Below are positions 9,549 through 18,822 of a stretch of DNA of 64,000 nt, piece by piece (positions within the stretch are counted from its first letter, which is position 1; every line of letters begins with the position of its first letter). A program made the position numbers and the translations under genes. This stretch comes from Ignavibacteria bacterium (GTDB lineage: Bacteria; Bacteroidota; Ignavibacteria; Tepidaquicellales; Tepidaquicellaceae): NCBI GenBank assembly GCA_016716125.1, contig JADJWZ010000036.1:248001-312000 (forward strand). Direction: 5' to 3'. The notes under the pieces were generated by a model, which was given only the letters and a program-made list of their open reading frames with translations, searched no databases and had not been told where the DNA came from.

Positions 9549-10962
9549 ATGAATGTAAGAATCAACTTCCTGTTAATTTCATTTTTTGCAATTTCGATTT
9601 TACCTTTTACAATTTTATTTATTTTTAATCATCCTTCGCCTGAGGATCTTTCCTGGGGTGAAACCGTAAGGAGTATGGGGTTTTGAAGCTCAAAAATTTT
9701 TTTATGTAGAATGGAGCGGCAGGTTTTTTTCTTATCTTTTACTCAGCGTTAATCCTTTATTGTTTAAGTCTATTGTGTTTTATAAAATATACATGTTGAT
9801 TTTTTTTCTTATCTTCATATATATATTTTTCGTCTTTGTATCAACATTCTCAAAATCAGAATTACCTTTAAGGGAAAGGGTTTTATTGGCAATATCAATT
9901 TTGTTTGTATACTTATATTCAATGCCTTCAATATCGGAAGGGTTTTACTGGCTTACATCTGTGTTTATCTATCAGCTTGGAATTTCTCTGATAATGCTGT
10001 TAGTTATTCTTTATAAGAATTCGTCATTTCCAATGACGAATTTAAAAAAAAATGTGATTGTAATGTCAGCTTTTTTGGTTTCAGTAGCTGCGATCGGCAC
10101 AAGTGAAATTATAACATTTTTGATTCTTTGCATTACTGCTTTTGCATTTTTTATTAACTATCAAAAATTAAATTTAATAACAAAAACTAAATACCGAATA
10201 TATTTATTATTTACTCTCTCGGTCGTAATTTCTGCAGCATTTGTTTTTTCATCCCCGGGTAATTCTCTGCGGGCATTAGAATTTGATAATTCTAAAAATT
10301 TTCTATACACGTTTAATACTTCATTTGTTTATTTATTTAGAAATTTATTCTCTTGGATATTTCTTTCCCCACTTATTCCCATATCATTATTGCTGTCCCC
10401 TCTGTTAATTAAATTATTTAACGGAGATGAAGCTATTTCAAAAACTAAAATGTTTTATAGGATAGGAATTAAATATCTGGCACTTTTTTTAATTCTTTAC
10501 ACTGTGTACTTTATAACAATATGGAATATCGGCGAATCTCCGTACGGCAGGACTGTTAATATTGTTTATTTCATTTTCTTAATGGGATGGTTTTATATTT
10601 TATCTTTTGTATTAAAATTTATTCAGATAAAATTTGATTTTAAATTTGAACATTTTTCAAACCGCATTAATTTTTTTATTTTAATAGCAATATCTTTATT
10701 TCTGTTTAAATCAAATAATATTAAGACTGCCGGCGCAGAACTAATCAGAGGCTCTGCAATTAGGTATGATAAAAATCTTAATCAAAGATATATTCAAATT
10801 GAGAATTCTGATACAGAGTCATGTTTAGTAGATAGTATCAGAAACAAACCTAGAACATTTTTTATGTATGATATAACAAGGAATCCGGACAATCCTTATA
10901 ATTTATGGTATTCTAAATATTTTAATAAGAAAAGTATTATCCTCAGATCAAATGAAAAATAA
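9549..10962 (+). pseudogene. DUF6056-like multi-pass membrane protein, frameshifted
   Basis: Translation from the ATG at 9549 gives a transmembrane helix and then HPSPEDLSWGETVRSMGF before a TGA at 9684. Removing one base in the GGGGTTTT run (9677-9684) joins this to FEAQKFFYVEWSGRFFSYLL and the 400-residue frame that runs to 10962. The restored protein is ~470 residues with many transmembrane helices and an acidic motif plus a WSGR motif in the first extracytoplasmic loop. That pattern fits DUF6056/GtrC-like glucosyltransferase-type proteins (tentative). The break is at a homopolymer junction, so a consensus error is as likely as a real null allele. No neighbour explains its substrate. Confidence 0.7.
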
Positions 10963-11071
10963 TATCAGCATTATAGTTTCCAGGTGAAGCGGATTAAAAT
11001 TAAAAATAATTTGGGAGTTAGATATTTATTAAGAATTCCGGATGATCTTTTTTTTTTTAAGAAAGAATATT

Positions 11072-11099
11072 TTTGTAATTTGTAATTTGTAATTTGTTT
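11072..11099. repeat. Heptamer tandem repeat (TTTGTAA), 4 units, at gene 3' end
   Basis: TTTGTAA occurs three times in perfect tandem followed by TTTGTTT. The tract ends exactly at the stop codon of the YeeE/YedE gene (minus strand). The same unit recurs at 42826. Confidence 0.75.
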
Positions 11100-11620
11100 C
11101 AGTGAGGTAATCTGTCTCTGAATTTCCCGTAAACCCACGTTCCTGCAATGGCGGAAAGTATAGTAATTATAATCACGGAATATCCGCTGCCAAGCTGCGC
11201 AAACAAAGGTCCCGGACATGCTCCGGTGATAGCCCATCCTGTACCGAATATCATCGCTCCGAAGATCTGACCTTTGTTAAATTTTTTGTCTTCGAATGTG
11301 ATATCTTCACCGTAAATGCTTTTGAGTTTTAGCTTTTTTACAATCAAAACTGAAACTGCTCCGACCGCTACTGCCGTACCAATTACACCGTACATAAAAA
11401 ATGATGTCAGCTGAAACATCTCCTGTATCCTGAACCAGCTGATGATCTCGGCTTTTACAAATACTATTCCGAAAATTATTCCGACTATTGTATATTTGAA
11501 ATTATACCACCACGGATGAACAAGCTGCGACTCATTTGTGCATAATGTATCAAGATGTCTTAATTCAATTTCTTCTTTAGTTTCTATGTGTTCAGTTTCT
11601 ATAAGTTCAGTTTCAGTCAT
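11099..11620 (-). CDS. YeeE/YedE family sulfur-compound transporter, second half
   Basis: This 173-residue membrane protein has about four helices and the family motif GACPGP in the segment TGWAITGACPGPLFAQLG (about 127-144). YeeE/YedE proteins carry conserved cysteines that take part in moving thiosulfate or related sulfur species across the inner membrane (established for TsuA). Its start shares one base with the stop of the upstream YeeE/YedE gene, so the pair are probably made together as two halves of one channel. It is the last gene of the ArsR-led sulfur operon. The N-terminal ~30 residues are unusually acidic and hydrophilic (TETELIETEHIETKEEIE). Confidence 0.85.
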   Translation of the reverse strand: MTETELIETEHIETKEEIELRHLDTLCTNESQLVHPWWYNFKYTIVGIIFGIVFVKAEIISWFRIQEMFQLTSFFMYGVIGTAVAVGAVSVLIVKKLKLKSIYGEDITFEDKKFNKGQIFGAMIFGTGWAITGACPGPLFAQLGSGYSVIIITILSAIAGTWVYGKFRDRLPH

Positions 11621-12192
11621 TATTGTAAATATTTAAATATTAAAGGAATAAGAATATTAGTGGAGAAGAATCCGCCTGCCATAAAAAATAAGGTTGCTAT
11701 GAGCGAAGCTTTCTGAAGATTTGCAAGTCCCATTATAGAATGACCGGAAGTACAACCTCCTGCATACCTCGTTCCGAACCCGACAAGAAATCCTCCGATG
11801 ACAAAAAATACTAGACCTTTAATTGAAAACAAATTGCTCCAGTTAAATAACTGTACAGGCATAAGACTTGAAAAGTCCGTTATACCGTAACTGTTCAAAA
11901 TTCCCGCTGTATCCGGCGCTATGCGGATTGAATTCGCAGGATCGGTAAGAAATACTGTCGCTATGAATGCGCCAATTATTATACCGCCTACGAAAAATAA
12001 ATTCCATATTTCTTTTTTCCATTCGTACTTGAAAAATTTCACATTACCCGGAAAGCAGGAAGCACAAATATGCCGGAATGATGATGAGATCCCGAATTTT
12101 TTATTACCCAGTATCAGAAGCAAAGGAACTATGAGCCCGATCAGTGTACCGCTTACAGCCCAGTGCCAGGGCTGTTTTAAAAGTTCAAACAT
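11620..12192 (-). CDS. YeeE/YedE family sulfur-compound transporter, first half
   Basis: This 190-residue membrane protein has about five helices. The family signature is GTRYAGGCTSGHSIMG (about 142-157), where the Cys is the expected sulfur-relay residue. An N-terminal segment also holds a Cys pair (RHICASCFPGN, about 40-50). Paired short YeeE/YedE proteins are common next to persulfide dioxygenase-like and rhodanese genes. It lies 53 bp after the MBL-rhodanese gene and overlaps the next transporter gene by one base. It probably imports or exports a sulfur species; the direction cannot be told from sequence. Confidence 0.85.
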   Translation of the reverse strand: MFELLKQPWHWAVSGTLIGLIVPLLLILGNKKFGISSSFRHICASCFPGNVKFFKYEWKKEIWNLFFVGGIIIGAFIATVFLTDPANSIRIAPDTAGILNSYGITDFSSLMPVQLFNWSNLFSIKGLVFFVIGGFLVGFGTRYAGGCTSGHSIMGLANLQKASLIATLFFMAGGFFSTNILIPLIFKYLQ

Positions 12193-12245
12193 TTTAGAAA
12201 ATAATTAGATTTTTTTTAAAAAAATTTCAATAACTCGAAAAATTA

Positions 12246-13664
12246 CTATACATTATGAGTTTTCCTTGTACATACAACATCTGTTTTCGGAACGCGGGTT
12301 AATTTTATTTCATCATATCCGCCCTCGACTTCTTTGAAATTTTCCCAGCCTCTGGATTTAAGTATTGACGCGGCTGTCATGCTTCTGTAACCTCCTCCGC
12401 AGTGTATTATAAAGTCCTTATCTTTCGGAAATTCCGCCAGATTATCATTTATAAAATCAAGAGGTATATTCACTGCTCCATCCACATGCTCCGAATCATA
12501 TTCACCGGGTTTTCTTACATCTATTACAATCGTTTTATTTTTATCGAAATCCTTTTCAAATTCTTCCGGAGTTATTCTGAATATTGTATCAATTTCCTTA
12601 CCTGCGTTTTTCCATGCATCAAATCCGCCGTCCAGATATCCAATCACATTATCGTATCCGACTCTTGCAAGGCGCATCACGGATTCTTCTTCTCGTCCGG
12701 GTTCTGCTATGATGAGAAGCTGCTGCTTTACGTCAGGTATCAGAGCGCCGACCCACGGCGCGAACTGTCCGTCGAGAGAAATATTTATACTGTTTGGAAT
12801 AAATCCAATATTAAAAAATTTATCATTCCTCGTGTCAAGCATTACTGCATCTGTTTCGTTAGCAGCTGTTTCAAATTCTTCAGCATTCATTGCTTTAAGA
12901 CCGCGTTTCATAACATCGTCAATATTCTCATATCCGGATTTATTCATAGCGACATTCATAGGAAAGTAACTTGGCGGAGGAAGAAGACCGTCTGTAACTT
13001 CCTTTACAAATTCTTCCTCAGTCATATCAGCTCTTAATGCATAATTCATTTTTTTCTGTTCACCGATAGTCGAGACGGTTTCCTTACTCATATTTTTTCC
13101 GCATGCGCTGCCTGCTCCGTGTGCAGGATAGACTAAGACTTCATCATCAAGTGTCATTACTTTATCTCGAAGAGAATGATATAAAGTAGCTGCAAGCTGT
13201 TCCTGTGTCATATCAGCCGCCTTCTGCGCAAGATCAGGTCTGCCGACATCACCAATGAATAAAGTATCTCCGGTAAACATCGCAATGTCTTTTCCTTTTT
13301 CGTTTATTAAAAGATAACATGTGCTTTCCATTGTATGCCCCGGCGTATGCAGCGCTTTGATCTTTATATCACCTAATTTAAATTCCTCTCCGTCTTTGGC
13401 AATAATGCAGTCAAATTCCGGCTGAGCTGTCGGACCGTAAATTATTTTTGCTCCGGTAGCTTTTGCCAGATCTACATGTCCGCTTACAAAATCTGCATGA
13501 AAATGAGTTTCGAAAATATATTTGATCTTAACTCCGTCTTTTTCAGCTCTTTCGAGATACGGTTTGATCTCTCTCAAAGGATCCACTATCGCCGCTTCTC
13601 CTTTACTTGTTATATAATATGCGCCTTGTGCAAGGCATCCGGTATATATCTGTTCGATTTTCAT
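12246..13664 (-). CDS. Metallo-beta-lactamase fold hydrolase fused to two rhodanese domains
   Basis: This 472-residue protein joins an N-terminal MBL domain like persulfide dioxygenases to two rhodanese domains. The metal motif is THFHADFVSGH (H54, H56, D58, H63), with later ligands in HTPGHT, FTGDTLF and YPAHG. The first rhodanese domain (about 250-345) has no active-site Cys: the loop reads IIAEPGREEES. The second (about 370-460) has C422 in IIHCGGGYRS and should be active. Known relatives oxidise persulfides to sulfite and move sulfane sulfur. There is no signal peptide, so it is cytoplasmic. It sits mid-operon, 33 bp after the DUF6132-rhodanese gene. Confidence 0.9.
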   Translation of the reverse strand: MKIEQIYTGCLAQGAYYITSKGEAAIVDPLREIKPYLERAEKDGVKIKYIFETHFHADFVSGHVDLAKATGAKIIYGPTAQPEFDCIIAKDGEEFKLGDIKIKALHTPGHTMESTCYLLINEKGKDIAMFTGDTLFIGDVGRPDLAQKAADMTQEQLAATLYHSLRDKVMTLDDEVLVYPAHGAGSACGKNMSKETVSTIGEQKKMNYALRADMTEEEFVKEVTDGLLPPPSYFPMNVAMNKSGYENIDDVMKRGLKAMNAEEFETAANETDAVMLDTRNDKFFNIGFIPNSINISLDGQFAPWVGALIPDVKQQLLIIAEPGREEESVMRLARVGYDNVIGYLDGGFDAWKNAGKEIDTIFRITPEEFEKDFDKNKTIVIDVRKPGEYDSEHVDGAVNIPLDFINDNLAEFPKDKDFIIHCGGGYRSMTAASILKSRGWENFKEVEGGYDEIKLTRVPKTDVVCTRKTHNV

Positions 13665-13697
13665 TTTTAAATATTTATTTTATTATTAAAAAATTTA

Positions 13698-14225
13698 TTA
13701 GTCTTTTTTTAAATCGCCTTTCCATCTGATAATGCCGCCGGAAAGATTGTACAGCTTTTTGAAACCTTTTCCGTGCATAATTTCACAGGCTCTGCCGCTT
13801 CTGTTTCCGCTTCGGCAGTATAATATGAAAGTCTTGGATGAATCCAGTTTTTGTATTTTCTCTTCAAAGTCACTTCCGTTATAATCAATAAACTCGTCAG
13901 TACCGAGTATATATCCGGCCTTCCATTCTCCGGGTGTCCTTACATCTATAATTACAAAATCTTTATCTTCAGATTTGATTATCAATTCCTCACTGCTAAT
14001 GTTCTGATATTTTGCAGTAGAATCTTTCCCGCTGAAGTGTGGAATAATATTTTTGAATGTCGCGGATCCGGCTATTGTAGAGAAGAGCAGTGAACCGAGC
14101 AAAGCTCCGTATCCAGTCGAAATATATTTATTTGATGTAATGGCGCATGCGCCTGATTCGCATCCGATGTAATTCCAGTAAAGAAAACCGGCTATTCCGC
14201 CGATTATAATTCCTATGTAAGTCAT
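13698..14225 (-). CDS. Membrane-anchored rhodanese with N-terminal DUF6132-like domain
   Basis: This 175-residue protein begins with two hydrophobic segments around a cysteine motif, GCESGACAITS (about 22-32), typical of small DUF6132 membrane proteins. A single rhodanese domain follows, with active-site C137 in LYCRSGNRSG. The domain is therefore held at the inner face of the membrane and could accept sulfur from the YeeE/YedE transporters of the same operon (inference). The start overlaps the last base of the methyltransferase gene. Length and motifs look intact. Confidence 0.85.
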   Translation of the reverse strand: MTYIGIIIGGIAGFLYWNYIGCESGACAITSNKYISTGYGALLGSLLFSTIAGSATFKNIIPHFSGKDSTAKYQNISSEELIIKSEDKDFVIIDVRTPGEWKAGYILGTDEFIDYNGSDFEEKIQKLDSSKTFILYCRSGNRSGRACEIMHGKGFKKLYNLSGGIIRWKGDLKKD

Positions 14226-14838
14226 TATTTTTTAAGTTTAAGATTTATAAATACTTCATTGCCGCTTCTCTTTGCGACAGAATTGTAACAACTTTCAAGC
14301 GTATTTATTTCAAAATGTTTTTCAAATAAATTTTCATACTCATCGCGGGATCCTCCGAACGGCGGACCTTCATTTTCAAATTGCTTGTCAAATAGTACTC
14401 CTGCTAATTTACCGTTTTCAGACAGAAGAGAAGACATTTTTTCTGCATACGCTTCCCTCAGTCCGGGTTCGAGCGCACAGAAAAAAGTCTGTTCCAAAAT
14501 CAGATCATATGTACCTTCATGTTCGAAATAATCCTGAGCGAGTATATTAATTCCTTCATTGCCGTTGAATTTCTTTTTCAATGTTTTTACCAGCGCTTCA
14601 GAGATATCAATAACTGTAATATTTTGAAACCCAATTGCAGAAGATATTCCGCTTCGTACGCATTTCCGCAGCCGGGTATTAATATTTTAATTTCTTTATC
14701 TGAGATCTGATCCGCATATTCTTTAATAGGAAAAGAGACATAGCCAATATCCCAGCCGGTCTGACCTGATTCATAACGATCATCCCAGTATATGCTGTCT
14801 CTTATTTCAAAATATTTATCAGGGTTATCTGATGTCAT
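14225..14838 (-). pseudogene. TPMT-like SAM-dependent methyltransferase, single-base frameshift
   Basis: Two overlapping frames together give a ~200-residue methyltransferase. The N-part (14587-14838) has a TPMT-type start WDDRYESGQTGWD and the SAM loop LIPGCGNAYEAEYLLQLGF. The C-part (14225-14581) contains LAQDYFEH and EQTFFCALEP. Adding one base in the short homopolymers at 14622-14629 restores QNITVIDISEALVKTLKKKF across the join. TPMT-like enzymes methylate thiols, so a role in methylating sulfide or a thiol would fit this operon (inference). It lies 20 bp after arsR. The break sits in a homopolymer, so an assembly error is the likely cause. Confidence 0.8.
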
Positions 14839-14858
14839 ATAATCTATTTATTAAATAT

Positions 14859-15188
14859 TTAACGGTAATCTTTATGCTCAAATAATGTGCATGACTCCAT
14901 GCACTCAAATATTTTCAGGATATTTCTGTCTTCAAGCCGGTACATTACATTCATCCCGTTCTTTTCGCATTTCAGAATACCGCGGTCTTTCATCTTAATA
15001 AGGTGATGTGAAAGAAGTGATTGCTCTGTATCTGTTCCAATGGTTTCCTGAATTTCAGAAACCGAAAGCGGCTCTTTGTATTCAAGCGCTTCAAGTATTT
15101 TTAGTCTGACCGGATGACCGATGGTCTTTAATATTTCTGCTACTCTGATCACCTGTTCCGCATCTAAATATGTTTTTGTTTTAGCCAT
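14859..15188 (-). CDS. ArsR-family repressor of the sulfur operon
   Basis: This is a winged-helix repressor of 109 residues when started at the ATG at 15188 (MAKTKTYLD). A longer frame begins at 15227, but that start lies inside the operator and upstream of the predicted transcription start, so it is rejected. The helix-turn-helix spans about 43-72 (SVSEIQETIG ... SLLSHHLIKMKDRG). Cysteines 74, 96 and 100 could form a thiol sensor of the BigR/SqrR type, which responds to persulfides (established for those proteins, inferred here). It is first in an operon with persulfide-handling genes, consistent with autoregulation. Confidence 0.87.
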   Translation of the reverse strand: MAKTKTYLDAEQVIRVAEILKTIGHPVRLKILEALEYKEPLSVSEIQETIGTDTEQSLLSHHLIKMKDRGILKCEKNGMNVMYRLEDRNILKIFECMESCTLFEHKDYR

Positions 15189-15204
15189 AATAAAATTAAG
15201 TATA

Positions 15205-15235
15205 CAAATATATGAACATTTATTCATATAGTCAA
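15205..15235 (-). promoter_or_regulatory. Bacteroidota-type promoter of the sulfur operon
   Basis: On the minus strand, TTG (15235-15233) is followed after exactly 20 nt by TATATTTG (15212-15205), a full match to TTG-N19/20-TAnnTTTG. Transcription would start near 15198, about 10 nt before the ATG at 15188. Confidence 0.75.
15210..15229. promoter_or_regulatory. ArsR operator between -33 and -7
   Basis: This is a perfect inverted repeat ATATGAA-N6-TTCATAT, close to the ArsR/SmtB dyad type. It fills the spacer between the -33 and -7 elements, so a bound repressor would block RNA polymerase. It is the likely site for autorepression by the adjacent ArsR protein. Confidence 0.75.
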
Positions 15236-15621
15236 TAGTATATTTCCTCCCCTCTGATTTTTTACAGAATAAAAATTTTTAATTTTGCTTTGTCAGTCAG
15301 AATTGGCTATATGCTGAACTCACTTTTTATTACATTAACTATACATTATTTCGTACAAATATTTTTCATAAACGTAAATTCTTGCAGAGAATTTCCGGCA
15401 ATAATGCCCGGGTAATTTTCAATTACTTCGTTTCTGCCGGAAAGTAAAATAAATAAACCGACCTAATATAACCCGGAATATAAGACACTGATTTAGAGCT
15501 ATTGAGAAATGAAAATAAATTATCTGTTCGGCAAGCGGATTGAATCAATTTACCGGAGCAGAGAATTTGATAAAATACAATTTAATTAAACTCTGTTCAT
15601 TACAACATAAAATTTTAAATT
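15236..15621. other. Divergent intergenic region
   Basis: This ~390-bp stretch lies between the sulfur operon (minus) and the glycosyltransferase cluster (plus). The sulfur promoter is at its left edge. I see no matching TTG-N20-TAnnTTTG for the plus-strand operon and no clear hairpin. Confidence 0.4.
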
Positions 15622-17868
15622 ATGAAAACTGTTTTTATAGGAACATATCCGCCGCGTGAATGCGGTATAGGTACATTTACGCAGAACTTATTCAAATCAA
15701 TGACCGGCGCATTTAAAAAAGAAAATGAGCGGGAATCCGGTCAGGATGAAAGTTTCATAGTAGCGATGAATGACTTTGAATACAATTACGCATATCCCGA
15801 AGAAGTTAAATTAACGATAAGACAGGAACTGCAGGAAGATTATTTAGCTGCAGTAAAGTATATAAATCTCAGCGGAGCGGACTGCTGTATTCTTGAGCAT
15901 GAATTTGGTATTTACGGAGGACAAAGCGGCGTATACATTCTTCCGCTGCTGCACCGTCTTGAAATACCGCTGGTAGTAACTCTTCATACTATATTGAAAA
16001 CTCCTTCATATAATGAAAAAGCGATACTTCAGGAAATATGTAAAATGGCAAACCGTGTAGTAGTAATGAGCCGTAAAGGAATAGAACTGCTGATCAATGT
16101 ATATGAAGTGCCGGAAGAAAAAATCGCCTACATCGAACACGGAGTTCCCGATTTTATATTTACACAGGAAGAAACTAAAAAAGAATTTAAACTCGAAAAC
16201 AAGAAATTACTTCTTACATTTGGTTTTATCAGCAGGAACAAAGGAATCGAAACTGTAATAAAAGCCCTTCCTAAAGTAGTTGAAAAATATCCGAATGTAT
16301 TATACATGGTGCTGGGAAAAACTCATCCGAATGTTCTCCGCTTTTCAGGTGATGAATACAGATCCTTTTTAAACCGGCTTATCAAAGACCTGAATCTGGA
16401 AAAGCATGTAGTATTGATTAATAAGTTTGTCAGCCAGAAAGAATTGTTCAAATATTTACATGCATCCGATATATACATTACCCCTTATTTAAATGAAGCG
16501 CAGATTACAAGCGGTACTCTTTCTTTTGCGGTGGGAGCAGGTTCGGCAGTCGTCTCTACTCCTTACTGGCATGCATCCGAATTACTTGCCGACGGCAAAG
16601 GTGTTCTTTTCGATTTTAATAATTCAGATGAGCTGTCCGGAGTGTTAATTGAATTATTTGATAAACCTGAGAAAAGACTTAAGATGAGAAAAAAAGCATA
16701 CGATTACGGAAGAGAAATTACTCATTCAAAGACCGGAGATAAATATAATACATTACTGGAAGAAGTTGTCACTGAAAATTTTAAAGCTGAGAAAAAAGAA
16801 GAAATACCTTTTGATCTTATGCTGCTGCCTCCGTTTTCTCTCGCTCATATAAAACGTATGACAGATGACACGGGAATTATTCAGCATGCAAAATACGGGA
16901 TCCCTAATCTTAAAGAGGGATATTGTCTTGATGATAATGCAAGAGCGCTGCTGATGGCTTTAATGGTATTTAAGCAGATGAAGGATTATTCAGCGCTCGA
17001 ATTATGCCCGATATATCTGAGTTACATAGATTACATGCAGAACAAGGACGGAACATTCAAAAATTTTCTGAGCTTTAACAGAAATTTTCTCGATGAAACA
17101 GGTTCTGAAGATTCTTTCGGCCGGACGATCTGGGCACTCGGGTATATGCTTGCCAATGCTCCGAACGATTCATATTACCAGACCAGTAAATTAATATTTT
17201 CCAATGCAGTGCCCGCTTTTGAAAAACTAAAATCAATCAGAAGCATTGCAAATACAATTATAGGAATATGTTATTATATCCGAAGCAACCCTTCTGATGA
17301 TGTAATGATAGAGATACTCAGAAAGCAAACATATATTCTGATCGGGCACTACGATAAAAACAGTTCAGATGACTGGAAGTGGTTTGAAGAATTACTTGCA
17401 TATGACAATGCAATACTTCCTCTTTCTTTGCTTCACGCTGCTGAGATCCTAAGTGATGACAAAGTTCGTGAAGTTGCAGTTGAATCTATGGATTTTCTTT
17501 CAGGATTAACATTAAGCGAAGGTTATTTATCAATAATCGGAAATGATAAGTGGCATAAAATAAAGGAAGAGCGGTCAAAGTATGCGCAGCAGCCGCTTGA
17601 CGCAATGGCAATGGTGCTTATGTATCATCAGGCGTTCCGGCTTACAAAGGACAAAGAGTATCTGAAAAAATTATTCACTTCTTTCATGTGGTTTCTCGGT
17701 GAGAATGATCTGAGAATGAGCCTGTTCGATTTTGAAACTAACGGCTGCTGCGATGGATTAGAAAGTTACGGCGTCAACCGTAATCAGGGAGCCGAAAGTA
17801 CTCTGGCATATTTAATTTCATACTTAACTGTACTTCATACATATGACACTTACTACAGCAAAAATTAA
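15622..17868 (+). CDS. GT4-type glycosyltransferase with C-terminal alpha-helical domain
   Basis: This 748-residue cytoplasmic protein has two parts. Residues 1 to ~390 form a GT-B glycosyltransferase: an N-terminal GTYPPRECGIGTFT motif, a central LLTFGFISRNKGIETVIKAL nucleotide-domain start, and the sugar-nucleotide region ITPYLNEAQITSGTLSFAVGAG. Residues ~400-748 look like an (alpha/alpha)-barrel, with YCLDDNARALLMAL and EDSFGRTIWALGYM. This fusion often stands beside GH130 genes. It starts a plus-strand operon with a 26-bp gap to the first GH130 gene. The likely role is transfer of a hexose, possibly mannose, in making an oligosaccharide; the donor and product are inferred. Confidence 0.82.
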   Translation: MKTVFIGTYPPRECGIGTFTQNLFKSMTGAFKKENERESGQDESFIVAMNDFEYNYAYPEEVKLTIRQELQEDYLAAVKYINLSGADCCILEHEFGIYGGQSGVYILPLLHRLEIPLVVTLHTILKTPSYNEKAILQEICKMANRVVVMSRKGIELLINVYEVPEEKIAYIEHGVPDFIFTQEETKKEFKLENKKLLLTFGFISRNKGIETVIKALPKVVEKYPNVLYMVLGKTHPNVLRFSGDEYRSFLNRLIKDLNLEKHVVLINKFVSQKELFKYLHASDIYITPYLNEAQITSGTLSFAVGAGSAVVSTPYWHASELLADGKGVLFDFNNSDELSGVLIELFDKPEKRLKMRKKAYDYGREITHSKTGDKYNTLLEEVVTENFKAEKKEEIPFDLMLLPPFSLAHIKRMTDDTGIIQHAKYGIPNLKEGYCLDDNARALLMALMVFKQMKDYSALELCPIYLSYIDYMQNKDGTFKNFLSFNRNFLDETGSEDSFGRTIWALGYMLANAPNDSYYQTSKLIFSNAVPAFEKLKSIRSIANTIIGICYYIRSNPSDDVMIEILRKQTYILIGHYDKNSSDDWKWFEELLAYDNAILPLSLLHAAEILSDDKVREVAVESMDFLSGLTLSEGYLSIIGNDKWHKIKEERSKYAQQPLDAMAMVLMYHQAFRLTKDKEYLKKLFTSFMWFLGENDLRMSLFDFETNGCCDGLESYGVNRNQGAESTLAYLISYLTVLHTYDTYYSKN

Positions 17869-17894
17869 TTACTCAATTTAATATTCAGAAGAAT

Positions 17895-18821
17895 ATGTTA
17901 GTGAAAAGATACGAAGGAAATCCCATACTTACAAAGGATGATGTTCCTTATCCTGTTGCGACGGTTCATAATGCCGGAGTTGTAAAGCATGACGGTAAAT
18001 ACATTATGATTTTCAGATCACACAAATTAAACGGGCGAAGTATTTTAGGAAAGGCGGTAAGTGAAGACGGATTTAATTTTAAAGTTGACAGCGAACCATT
18101 TATGACTCCCGCAGCCGACGGACCATTTAAAGAATATGAGGAGTACGGAGTGGAAGACCCGAGAATAGTTTTTATAGAAGGTGAATATCTTATTACTTAC
18201 AGCGCTTATTCCGGACACGGCGTGCGAATCGGACTTGCGAAGACAAATGATTTTAAAACTGTAAAAAGATTTTCACTCATAACGGAAGCTGATTACCGGA
18301 ACGTTGTGATATTTCCGGAAAAGTTCAACGGACTATACGCAAGATTAGACAGACCGCATTCTGAAATATCTCCATGGTCTGTGTGGATCTCATATTCGCC
18401 CGATCTTCGCTACTGGGGAGAGTCTAAGCTGATCATGAAACCATTAAAGTATCACTGGGATGAAATGAAAATCGGTCCGGGAGCGCCGCCGATAAAGACT
18501 TCCCGCGGCTGGCTGAATATTTATCACGGCGTATTTCCGACAATGGACGGATGTGTTTACCGGCTTGGCGTTGCATTACATGATCTGAATGATCCTTCAG
18601 TAATTTTAGCAGTCGGAGATGAATGGATCCTGCAGCCGGAAGAAGTATATGAGATCACCGGTTATGTACACAATGTCGTGTTTACCTGCGGGGCTGTACC
18701 GGAAGAAGACGGCAGCGTTAAAATTTACTGGGGCGGAGCTGATAAAGTAATGTGCGCAGGCACTGCAAATCTTGAAGAGCTTGCAGATCATTGTGTGTAC
18801 AATTCAAGGAAACCATTATAA
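17895..18821 (+). CDS. GH130 family glycoside phosphorylase/hydrolase
   Basis: This 308-residue five-bladed beta-propeller protein has the GH130 signature GVEDPR (about 94-99) and later motifs KIGPGAPPIKT and the WLNIYHG block. Well-studied GH130 enzymes are beta-mannoside phosphorylases that reversibly convert beta-1,2- or beta-1,4-linked mannose and phosphate to mannose 1-phosphate. There is no signal peptide, so it works in the cytoplasm, where phosphorolysis would save energy. It is flanked by two GT4-type genes, with 1 bp to the second. Linkage specificity cannot be read from sequence. Confidence 0.9.
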   Translation: MLVKRYEGNPILTKDDVPYPVATVHNAGVVKHDGKYIMIFRSHKLNGRSILGKAVSEDGFNFKVDSEPFMTPAADGPFKEYEEYGVEDPRIVFIEGEYLITYSAYSGHGVRIGLAKTNDFKTVKRFSLITEADYRNVVIFPEKFNGLYARLDRPHSEISPWSVWISYSPDLRYWGESKLIMKPLKYHWDEMKIGPGAPPIKTSRGWLNIYHGVFPTMDGCVYRLGVALHDLNDPSVILAVGDEWILQPEEVYEITGYVHNVVFTCGAVPEEDGSVKIYWGGADKVMCAGTANLEELADHCVYNSRKPL

Positions 18822-18822
18822 A

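Noticed and set aside
9677..9684. Programmed ribosomal frameshift in the DUF6056-like gene
   Set aside because: No slippery heptamer with a downstream structure is seen, and several other genes break at homopolymers in the same way.
15189..15227. Longer start of the sulfur ArsR protein at 15227
   Set aside because: It lies inside the operator and upstream of the predicted transcription start, and the extra residues do not match the family.
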